Shown: positions 12,601 to 24,600 of the stretch, in pieces
Numbering within the stretch: the first letter of the stretch is position 1
How the letters are laid out: every line of letters begins with the position of its first letter
NCBI RefSeq assembly: GCF_000192435.1
Contig: NZ_AEUD01000007.1
Location: 1 to 64,000, forward strand
DNA length: 64,000 bases
From: Gordonia neofelifaecis NRRL B-59395
Lineage (GTDB): Bacteria; Actinomycetota; Actinomycetes; Mycobacteriales; Mycobacteriaceae
Direction of reading: 5' to 3'
Position numbers and translations under genes: made by a program
The notes under the pieces: model-generated
Databases searched by the model: none
What the model saw: only the letters and a program-made list of their open reading frames with translations
Told to the model about the DNA's origin: nothing

Positions 12601-15600
12601 GCCACTCGTCGGCATGTTCGTCAACACCCTGGTGCTGCGGACGCCGGTGTCGTCCGGTGACACGTTCGACGCGCTTCTCAGCCGAGTCAAGCAGGTCGAC
12701 CTCGACGCGTTCGCCCACGCGGACGCCCCGTTCGAGACTGTCGTCGAGGCGGTCGGGCCGGTGCGCAGCGAGTCGTTCGGCCCGCTGGCCCAGGTGATCC
12801 TCGCCGTGACGCAGACGGGTTCGGACCAGCCGGGTGTGGACATCGGCGATCTGCGGGTGGAGCCGATCAGCTCCCCCGAGATCCCGGCCCAGTACGACCT
12901 GCATGTGAATGTCGCGATGCAGGCGGGCGAGGCGTGGCAGTCGTCGCTGGTCTACGCCACGGATCTGTTCGACGAGGCGTCGATCGCGTTGCTCGCCGAC
13001 CGCTTCCTCGTCGTGCTGGATGCGGTGACCGCGAATCCGGCGGCCGCCGTCGGTGACGTCGACGTGCTGACGGCCGCCGAGCGTGCGCGGCTGTCGTCGC
13101 TGCCCGCACCGGCGGTCGATCCGGAGCGGCAGCGCTCGCTGGTCGACTCGTTCGCCGAGTCGGCGTCCGCCCACCCGGCGTCGACGGCGGTCTCCGCGCT
13201 CGGCCGGTCCGTGTCGTACGCGGAACTGGACGGGCGGTCGTCCGCGATCGCCGCCGGTCTCGTCGCCGCGGGAGTCCGTCCGGGCGACCTGGTCGGCCTG
13301 GCCACCGCCCGATCGGTGGACCTGGTGTCGTCGATCCTGGGCGTGCTGAAGGCGGGCGCGGCGTATCTGCCGCTGGACGTGACCAACCCGGTCGACCGGC
13401 TGTCGTACATCGTCGGCGACGCGGGGGTCGGGGTCGTGCTCACCGACTCCTCGACCGAGGACCACGGTCTGTGGTCCGTCGTGGAGGCCGACGTCCAGGT
13501 GCTCGACGTCGACGATCTGATCGTCGGCAACGATGCCGCGGGCATGTCGTTCGTCCCGGTTCGCACGCCCGCCGCGGCACGCGCCTACGTGATCTACACG
13601 TCCGGCTCGACGGGTCTGCCGAAGGGCGTCGAGGTCACCCATGGTGACGTCGCGGCCTTGATGGCGGCGTGCGGTGAGGACTTCGATTTCCGTGCCGACG
13701 ACGTGTGGACGCTGTTCCACTCCTACGCCTTCGACTTCTCGGTCTGGGAGCTGTGGGGACCGCTGTTCTCCGGTGCCCGCGTGGTGATCGTCGACCGGGA
13801 CCTGGCGCGGGACATCGACGGTTTCGTCGAGTTGCTCGCCGCCGAGCGCGTCTCGGTGCTGAGCCTGACGCCGTCGGCGTTCTACCAGCTCATCGATGCT
13901 CGCCGACGCCGTGATCCGGAGCTCGCGCTCCGGTACGTGGTGTTCGGCGGCGAGGAACTCGGCTTCGAGCACGTGCGCCGCTGGTTCGACGAGTACCCGG
14001 CTGACACCGCGCAATTGGTCAACATGTACGGCATCACCGAGACGACGGTCCACGTCACGTACCGGCCGATCGACCGCGCCGCGGTTTCTGCGGCGGACCC
14101 GTCGTTCATCGGACGCGCGTTGAGTTCACTGGCGATCCACATCCTCGACGACCGGTTGCGGCCGGTTCCCACGGGCGTGGTCGGCGAGATGTACGTCGCG
14201 GGCGGACAGCTGGCACAGGGCTATCTGAATCGTCCGGGACTGTCGGCGACGCGGTTCGTCGCGAATCCGTTCGCGGCCGACGCCGCGGGTTCGCGACTGT
14301 ACCGGACCGGCGACCTGGCCCGGTGGGTCGGCGACGACATCGAGTACCTGGGCCGCGCGGACGGGCAGGTGCAGCTGCGCGGCTTCCGCATCGAGTACGG
14401 CGAGGTCGAGTCCGCGCTGCTGAGCGTGGACGGGGTCACCGGAGCCGCGGCGCGCATCGTCACCGACCGGCACCGCGGCGATCTGCTCATCGGCTACGTG
14501 GTCGGCGACGCGGGCGCGACTCTCGACGTCGCAGACGTCCGGGAGGCCGCCGGGACCCGAGTGCCCCGGTACATGGTTCCGGACCTGGTGATCGCCGTCG
14601 ATCGCCTGCCTCTCACCGCGAACGGCAAGCTGGATCGCAAGGCACTGCCGCTCCCGGACTTCACCGGTTCGGCGACCGAGTTCGCGGCGCCGGCGAACCG
14701 CGTCGAAGAGGCGATCGCCGGAGTGTTCGCCGATCTGCTGGGCGCCGAGTCGATCTCGGTGACCGAGTCCTTCTTCGACCTCGGCGGCAACTCGCTGGCC
14801 GCGACCAGGCTCGCGGCGCGGGTGGCGGCCGTGCTCGACGTCGACGTCACCGTCCGCGACGTCTTCGACGCACCGAGCGTCCGCGAGCTCGCCGAGGCGA
14901 TCGACGGACGCGGCAGGCAGATCACCGCGCTGACCGCGCGGGAGCGGCCGGAACGACTGCCGCTGTCGACCGCGCAGCAGCGCATGTGGTTCATCAACCA
15001 GTTCGACACCGTGTCGCCCGCCTACAACATCCCGATGGGCCTGAAGCTCGACGGCGCCCTGGACCTCCAAGCGCTCCGCGGAGCCCTCGACGATCTGCTC
15101 GATCGGCACGAGGTGCTGCGGACGGTGTACCCGTCCGACGATCGGGGACCCCGCCAGCGGATCCTGTCCGCGGCACAGGCCTCGGAACTGTTCGTCTGGA
15201 CCGAGACCGCCGACGTCGCGGGCCTCATCGAGTCGGCGTCGAGTGGATTCGACGTGGCCGTCGAGCTGCCGATCCGCGGCGCGTTCCGTCGTACGGAGAA
15301 CGGACTCGACCTCGTCCTGACCGCTCATCACATCGCCTTCGACGGCGAGTCGAATCAGGTCTTCGTCCGCGATCTCCTCACGGCCTATCTGCGGCGGACC
15401 GGTGCGGACGTCCCCGCGCAGCCGACACTGGGCGTCCAGTACGCCGATTTCGCGCTCTGGCAGCGCGAAGTCCTCGGCGCCGTGGCGGACGCCTCGTCGC
15501 CGATGGGCAGGCAGATGGCGTACTGGCGCGAACAGCTCGCCGACCTGCCCGCGGTGACCGATCTCCCGATGGATCGTCCCCGCCCGGCCGTTCTCGACAC

Positions 15601-18600
15601 CGCGGCCGCGGTGCTGAGCGTCGACGTCGACGAGGCGCTGGCGGACGGCGTCGAGCGTCTCGCGCGCAGTCACGGCGCCACCGGTTTCATGGTCACGCAC
15701 GCCGCGCTGGCGATCACCGTCGCGCGTCTGGCCGCGACCACCGATGTGGTGATCGGCTCGCCGATCGCCGGTCGTACAGACGCGGCCCTGGAAGACCTGG
15801 TCGGCATGTTCGTCAACACGCTGGTCCTGCGCACGGAGGTGGATCCGGCGCAGTCGGTCGCGGACTTCCTCGGCCGTGTCCGCGGCGTCGACCTGGACGC
15901 CTTCGCGAATGCGGACGCCCAGTTCGACGATCTCATCGAGGAACTGGCACCGGAACGATCGACGTCGCACCAGCCACTGGTTCAGATCGCCTTCGCGCAC
16001 GTGAGTGCCGGCGGCGGCGCCGATCTCGGGCGAGTGGAGCTGCCGGGTCTGACGGCCGAGCCGCTGGCCACCGCCGAGCCGGTCGCCAAGTTCGACCTCA
16101 CCGTCGAGGTCGCCGAGTCGACGGCGGACACCCCGATGACGGCGCGCTTCCTGTACGCCACGTCGCTGTTCGACGACGCGACCGTGCGCCGGTTCGCCGA
16201 CGCCTGGCTGCGGACGCTCGCCGCCATGATCGCCGATCCGCGGATCGCCACCGGCGACATCGACCTGGTCGGCACCGGCATCGCGTCGGCGGTCAGCCGG
16301 AACTCCGTGGGCGGCACACTGCCCGCCGCGGACGGCGGCGTCAGCGTCCCGGCACCGCTGCCTGAGCTGCTCGCTCGGCGCAACGTGGACCCGGACCATC
16401 CGGCGCTGGTCTGTGACGGCGTCGAGCTCACCTACCGTGAGTTCGACGCTCGCACCGACGCGGTGGCCCGTGCCCTCATCGAGCGCGGGGTGGGGCCGGA
16501 CGACATCGTGGCGATCGGACTGGAACGGTCGATCGACTCGGTGGTCGCTGTCTTCGGCGTCATCAAGGCGGGCGCCGCCTATGTACCGATCGATCCCGCG
16601 TACCCGCAGGACCGCATCGATTACATGGTGGCCGATTCGGGCGTCCGGCTCGGGATCACCGACGCCGCGACCCGCGGTCGCCTCGGCGACGGAGCGGGGA
16701 CGTCTCCCGCCTGCGAATGGCTCGACGTCGCGGACATCTCGGTCGGCGACGCCGCACCGATCACCGCGGCCGACCGCAACGGCGTCGTGACAGTCGACAA
16801 CCTCGCCTACCTCGTCTACACCTCGGGCTCCACCGGCCGGCCGAAGGCGGTCGGCGTGAGCCATCGCGGACTGGCGAACTTCATCGACCAGTTCCGCGAG
16901 GTCAGCGGGTCGCACGCGGAGTCGCCCGACACGCGCGTGCTGCACGTCGCGTCGCCGAGCTTCGACGCATCGGTGCTGGAGATGATGTGGTCGATCGGAC
17001 TCGGTCACACGCTCGTCATCGCGCCGGCCTCGGAGTATGCGGGCGAGGCGCTCGGTCGCATCCTCGATCGCGACGGCGTCACCGACACCCTCATCACGCC
17101 GACCGTGCTGGCCACCGTCGACCCGGCACGCGGACATCGCATCCGCAACCTGGTCACCGGCGGCGAGGCCTGCCCGCCCGAGTTGATCGCGAAGTGGGTC
17201 GGCGCCGGGTCGGTCGCCGACCGCACGATGTACAACTTCTACGGTCCCTCGGAGGCGACGGTGTGGTCGCTGACCGGACGGTCGATGCCCGGACAGCCGG
17301 TCACCATCGGCCATCCCGTGCGCGGCTTCGCCGCCTACGTCCTCGACGTCCGACTGCATCCGGTGCCCCAGGGCGTCGTGGGCGAGCTGTACCTGGCGTC
17401 CGACGACTCGCTGGCCCGCGGATACCTGGGCCGCCCCGGCCAGACGTCCGGCTCGTTCGTCGCGGACCCGTTCTCGGCCACCCCCGGTGCCCGGATGTAC
17501 GCCACCGGCGATCTCGTCCGCGTGAACGCCCACGGCGAGATCGAGTTCGCCGGCCGCGCCGACGATCAGGTCAAGATCAACGGTCAGCGTGTGGAACTGG
17601 GCGAGATCGAGGCGGTGCTGGCGGACCTGCCGGCCATCGACTCGGCCGTCGTCATCGGTGTCCGGGACGCGTCGGGCCGGTCGCGACTGGCGGCCTACGT
17701 CGTCCCCGCGGCGGGCGGCGAACCCGCCGTCGACGAGATCCTCGACGAGGCGTCGCAGCGGCTGGCGGCCCACATGGTGCCTCATGTGGTGACGATGCTG
17801 GACGCGTTGCCGCTGACCCCCGGCGGCAAGCTCGATCGTCGCGCCCTGCCCGAGCCCGAGCTCGTGATCGCCGACGACGATCTCGTCGCCCCGGCGTCTG
17901 CGGCGGAGGAGACCCTCGCCGCGATCGTCGCCGGACTCCTCGGCCGCGAACGCGTCGGCGTCACCGAGTCGTTCTTCGCCATGGGCGGCGACTCGATCAT
18001 GTCGATCCAGTTGGCGTCCGCGGCGCGCGCGGCAGGCCTCGAACTGACCCCGCGGGAGATCTTCGAGCACAAGTCGGTGCGCGGGATGGCCCGCGTCGTC
18101 GCGGAGGGCGCCGAGCGCCTCCCGATGATCGTCGAACCGGGCGGACCCGCGGGCGACGCCGTGGTGGGGCCGATCGTGTCCTGGCTGATCGAGGCCGCGC
18201 CGACCGCCGCGGACTTCGCCGACTTCAACCAGTCGATGGTCCTCACCGCGCCCGACGGCGTCACCGGCGAGCAGCTCGGTGTGGTGCTGGACGCAGTGGT
18301 CCGTGCACATCCGATGCTTACGGCGTCGCTACGGCGGGGCAGCCGAGGATGGGGCATGTCCGTCGGCGGCGACTTCGACCCCGCCGCCGCGGTGACGGTG
18401 ATCGACGCCGACGACGCACTGCCGGACGCGGTCCGGGCGGCACACGCCGCCGATGCGGCCGCGCTCGACCCGACGTCGGGCGACCTCGTGCGGGCCAGCC
18501 TGGTGCGCGCCGAGGGCGAGGCACGCGTCGTGCTCACGGTGCATCACCTGGCCGTCGACGCGGTGTCGTGGCCGATCCTGATCGAGGACCTCGTCACCGC

Positions 18601-21600
18601 TTGGGCGCAGTCGTCCGGCGGACAGCCGGTCCTCGTACGGCCGGAGGCATCGTCGGTCCGCGCCTGGAACGCCGCACTGTCGGCGCACGCCGTCGACCGC
18701 GACGGCGAGCTGAGTTACTGGCTCGCGCGGTCGCCGGAGACGTCCGCACCGTTCGGCACGGCCTTCGATCCGGTGCGCGACGTGTACTCGGAGACCGAGT
18801 CCGTCGTCCACACCGTCGACACCGCCGTCTCCGAACCGCTGATCGCAGCGGTGCCGCAGGCCTTCGGCGGCAATGCGACGGACGCGATGCTGGCCGCGCT
18901 CGGACGTGCGGTCCGGTCGTGGCAGGAGTCGACGGGCATCGCCGACGCCGGGCCGATCGCGGTCCTCTCTGAGGGACACGGCCGATACGAGGACGTGCTC
19001 GCGGACGCCGCGACTCCGGCTCGCGCCGACCTGTCGCGCACGGTCGGCTGGTTCACGACGATCGCCCCGATCCTCGTCGACCCGTCCGACGACCCGGTCC
19101 ACGCGGTGAAGGCGGTCAAGGAGGAGCGGCTCGGACAGCCCGGCCACGGTGTCGGGTACGGACTGCTGCGGTACCGCGCGGGCTCGGCGCTCGGCGACCG
19201 GCCGCTGCCGTCGATCGCTTTCAACTACCTCGGTGGCTCGGGATCGACCGCCGGTGCCGGAGCGGAGGGCCAGGCCCCGCAGGCCGCCCCGTTCCTCCCT
19301 GCGCCGGACGCGCCGTTCCTGCCGTCGGCGGTGCGCGGCCGACTGGCCGCGATGGCGCCGCTGGTCATCAACGCGTCGACCGTGGCGGGCACCGACGGAC
19401 CGGTGCTGTCCGCGGACTTCCGCTACGCACCCGCGGTGCTGACCGGCGACGACGTCCGCGTCATCGCGGACAACTGGAGCCGCGAGCTCGCGGCGGTCGT
19501 GCACGCGGCCCGCGGCGACGTGGGACTCTCGCCGTCGGATGTGCCGGGCAGTGGGATCAGCCAGGCCGATCTCGACACGATCGCCGAGCAGCATCCCGGA
19601 GCCGACGTCTGGCCGCTCACTCCGCTCCAGCGCGGTCTGTACTTCCAGTCGCAGCTCGCGGGCGACGCGGCCGTCGACGTGTACGTCACGCAGGCCGTTC
19701 TGCATCTCGGCGGCGACATCGACGTCGAGCGGCTGCGTCGGGCGACGGGCGACCTGCTCGCGCATCACGGCTCGCTGCGTTCGGCCTTCGTCCAGACCGG
19801 AGGCGGCGCGGTGGTCGGCGTGGTGCCGGTGACCGTCGACGTGCCGTGGCGGGTGGTCGACCTCGGCGACCGCGACGGTGAGGCCGCCGCGGCGGAGATC
19901 GATCGCGTGGCCGCCGCGGAGAAGCTCGTACCGTTCGACATGGCGGTCGCACCGCTCCTGCGCATCGTGCTCGTCGAGCACGCGCAGGGCGCGAGCGTCG
20001 TGATCACGAACCACCACATCCTGTTCGACGGATGGTCGGGTCCGCTGGTGATGGCCGACCTCCTCGCGCTCTACGCAACCGGAGCGACGTACACGGGACT
20101 GGGCCGCCCGGCGGGGTCGGAGACGCTCGACTTCGCCGACTACGCACGCCGGATCGGGCGAGCCGATCATGCGGCCGGCCTGAACGCGTGGCGTGAGGTT
20201 CTCGCGCCGATCACCGAGCCGACCTTCGTCGCGACCACGGTGGAGGCGACCGCCGACACGATGCCGCGCGACCTGCGGATGTCGCTGGGAGCCGAGCTGA
20301 CGGCGGCGATCGAGGAGTTGTCGCGGCGCAGCGGTGCGACCGTCTCGACCGTCCTGCAGTTCGCCTGGGCGGTGCTGATGTCGCGGTACACCGGCAATCG
20401 GGTCGTCACGTTCGGCGAGACCGTATCCGGTCGGCCCGCTGATCTCGACGGCGTCGAATCCATGGTCGGCCTGTTCATCAACACCCTGCCGGTGGTCGTC
20501 GACGTCGATCCGGCCGCGCCCGCGCTCGACGTCCTCGCGTCGCTGCAGGCGGACAAGGTCAAGGTGCTCGACCATCAGCACATCGGTCTACCGGAACTGA
20601 CCGCGCTCACCGGGCTGCCCGCGCTGTTCGACACGCTGACCGTCTACGAGTCGTATCCGGTCGACACCGACAGCCTGGCCGACGCCGACACCGAGTCGGT
20701 CGGATCGGGCCTGCAGATCCGCGGCGCCGAGGTCACCGACGCGACGCACTACCCGCTGAACCTCGGGGCCGCGCCCACGGCGGACGGCATCCTGCTGACG
20801 GTCAAGTACCTGCCGATCGCGTTCAGCGACGGCCAGGCGCAGGTGTTCGCCGACGCCGTCCGGCAGATCCTGTCGGAGCTCGCGGCCGACGCCGCGCGGC
20901 CGATCGGTGACATCCCGCTGATCGCCCGTGAGGCGCTGGCGGGCGCGGTGCTCCCGTCGCCCGCCGACGCCGTCGAACCCAAGCGCGTCGTCGACATGAT
21001 CGCCGACCGCGAGATCGACCCCGACCACCCGGCACTCATCGACGGCGACGAGGTCATCACCTACGCCGACTTCGAGGCGCGGACCAACCGCGTGGCCCGC
21101 GCGCTGATCGCTGAGGGCGTGGGGCCGGAGGACATCGTGGCGGTCGTGATCGACCGATCGGTGGAGTCGGTCACCGCGGTGTGGGGCACGGTCAAGACCG
21201 GCGCCGCGTTCGTGGCGATCGATCCGGCGCATCCGGACGAGCGCATCGCGGGCATGCTCGACGACACCCGCTCGCGATTCGGCATCACAGTGCCGGGACA
21301 CCTGTCCCGGCTCGCGGGCTTCGATCCGGAGTGGCTGCTGGTCGACGATCTGGTCGCGGCAGACGTGGACGACTCCGACGTCACTGACGCGGACCGGAAC
21401 GGCGTGGTGCGGCTGGACGATCTGGCGTATCTGATCTTCACCTCGGGCACCACCGGCCGGCCGAAGGCCGCGGCCAACCACAACCGCGGTCTGGCGACGA
21501 TGGCCGATCGGCTGGCTCAGATCACCGGTACCCGCGACGACCACGACCACACGCGGATCCTGCACCTGTCATCGCCGAGCTTCGACGCGTCGTTCTTCGA

Positions 21601-24600
21601 GATGATCTGGGCGCTGGGCGCGGGTCACACGCTGGTCATCGCACCGGCGTCCGACTACGCGGGTCCGGCGCTCGACGCGCTCCTGGCGCGGTACGCCATC
21701 ACGGATCTGGTGCTGACGCCGTCGGTGCTCGCGACCCTCGACGTCGACAGCGCGAGTGCGCTGCGCAACCTCATCGTCTGCGGTGAGCCGTGCGGGCAGG
21801 AACTGGTCGAGAAGTGGGCCGGCGCCGGGAGCGGAGCGAGCGGGCCGAATCGGGCCGGCGCAGGCAAGGCGATGTTCAATTTCTACGGTCCGTCCGAGGC
21901 CACGGTCATCTCGTCGACCGCGATCCTGGAGGCGGGGAAGCCGGTGAACGTCGGTACCTCGGTCCGCGGGTTCACCGGGTACGTGCTCGACGCCCGCCTG
22001 CAGCCGGTGCCGCACGGCTTCGTCGGCGAGCTGTACCTGTCGGCGCCGCAGGGCCTCGGCCGCGGCTACCTGCAGCGGTTCGGGCTCACGGCCGAGCGGT
22101 TCGTCGCCGATCCGTTCACCGCGGACGGTTCGCGCATGTACGCCACCGGCGACCTGGTCCGGATCAACGACGACGCCGAACTCGAGTTCGCCGGCCGCGC
22201 CGACTTCCAGGTGAAGATCGCCGGTCAGCGCATCGAGCTCGGTGAGATCGAATCCGTGCTGTCCGATCTGCCCGGCGTCGCCGCGGCGGTGGTGATCGGC
22301 GTGGGCGAGCCGGCGTCGTCGCTGGCGGCCTACGTGGTGCCCGAAGGCGGGCACGAGCTGTCCGTCGACGAACTCCGCGACGGCGTGCGGCATCGCCTGC
22401 CGTCGTTCATGGTCCCGGCGAGCATCATGGTCATCGAAGAGATCCCGATCAACGCGGTCGGCAAGCTCGATCGGCCGGCGCTGCCCGAGCCCGAGATCGC
22501 CGAAGCCGAGTACGTCGCACCGGCGAGCCCTGACGAGGAGGCGGTCGCCGCCGTGTTCGGCGAGGTCCTGGGCCTTGACCGGGTCGGCGTCACAGTCGGC
22601 TTCTTCGAGCTCGGCGGCAACTCGCTGTCGGCGACCCGGCTGGTGGCGCGGGTGTCGGAGGCGCTCGACGTCGACGTGTCGGTGCGCGACGTGTTCGGTG
22701 CGCCGAGCGTCCGCGATCTCGTCCGGGCGGTCGCCGGCCGCGGCGCGGCGCTCGAGGCGGTCTCGGCGGTGTGGCCGCGTCCCGACCGGATTCCGCTGTC
22801 GTTCGCTCAGCAGCGCATCTGGTTCATCAACCAGCTGGAGTCCGGTTCGGGTGCGTACAACGTGCCCGCCGTGGTCCGGCTGACCGGTGCCCTCGACGTC
22901 GGCGCGCTGCGCGCCGCCGCCGTGGACGTCGTCCGCAGGCACGAGGTGCTGCGAACGTCGTTCCCCTCCGAGGACGGGGTGGCCTATCAGCTGATCCACG
23001 AGCCGGAACGGGCGGAGGAACTGCTCGACTGGGCGGTCGTGACCGACCCCGCGGACGTCGAACGAGCCGTCACCAGCGGCTTCGACCTGGGCACCGCCCT
23101 GCCGATCCGGGTCCGCCTGCTGGCACTCGGCCCGGACGAGCACGTGCTGGCGGTCGTCGCTCATCACATCGCGGCCGACGGCGAATCGGTGACCCCGCTG
23201 GTCGGCGACCTGGTGACCGCATACGCGGCGCGGGCCGCCGGGACGGTGCCGATCTTCGCTCCGCTCGACGTGCAGTACGCGGACTACGCCCTCTGGCAGC
23301 ATCGCGTCCTGGGCGATCCGGGCGATCCCGCGTCGGTCCTCGGCAGGGACCTGGCGTACTGGACCACGCAGCTGTCCGGACTGCCGGACGTGCTGCGGCT
23401 TCCGACCGATCGTCCGCGTCCGCCTGCGGCGTCGCATCGGGGAGCAGAGGTCGCGTTCGAGATCCCCGCAGAGGTGGGGGAGCGGATCGCCGCCGTCGCG
23501 GCAGCGCAGTCGGCCACTCCGTTCATGGTGGTGCATGCCGCACTCGCGGCGCTGCTGGCCCGGTTGTCCGGAACCTCGGACATCGCGATCGCCACACCGA
23601 TCGCGGGCCGCGGACAACGCGCGCTCGATCCGCTGGTCGGCATGTTCGTCAACACCCTGGTGCTGCGCACCAGGATCGACGGCGGATCGACGTTCGACCA
23701 GCTGATCGACCAGGCCCGAGTGACCGACGTCGACGCCTTCGCGCACGCCGCGGTGCCGTTCGAGGTGCTGGTCGACGCGCTGAACCCGACGCGGACCGAG
23801 GCGTTCTCACCGCTCGCCCAGGTGATGCTGTCGTTCGGCGGCGACGGCGCCGCCGTCGCGGACGAGCCGGTGGCACTCGGCGACCTGACCGTGACTCCGG
23901 CCACCGCGCCGGAGAAGCCCGCACAGTTCGACCTCACGGTGAACGTGTCGGCGTCCGACGGTGCCTGGACCGGATCGATGATCTACGCCACCGATCTGTT
24001 CGACGAGTCGACGATCCGCGCGGCGGCGGACCGGTTGGTGCTACTGCTCGACGGACTGACCGCGGACCCGCGGCAGGCGGTCGGCGACGCGTCGATCCTG
24101 TCGGCGGAGGCGCGAGCCGGGGTTCTCGGCTTCTCGCACGGCGCCGAGACGGAACCCTCGGCAGCGCTGATCGGCGCGGTCGTGGACCGTGCCCGGCGGA
24201 CACCGGATGCGGTGGCGGTCAACGTGGGCGACGCGACGTTCACCTACGGCGAGGTCGTCGCCCGCGCGGACGCGCTGGCGGCCGAGCTCGCGGGTCTCGG
24301 CATCGGGTACGACGACGTGGTGGTGCTGGCGCTCGACCGTTCGGTTCACTGGATCGTCGGCATGATCGCCGCCTGGAAGGTCGGCGCGGCCTACGCGCCG
24401 GTCGACCCGTCCGTCCCGATCGCCCGGCTCCGCTCGCTCGTCGAGGACGCGGCCGCACGCGTGGTCGTCGGTGTCGCCGACTGGATCGACCGCCACGCGG
24501 ACGATCTCGCCGACGGCGTCGAGCTGGTGGCGGTCGGCGAGCAGCGGGCGGTCGAGCCCTTCGCCGACGTCCCCGCCGGACCGGCCGGCCGGCTCGGCTA

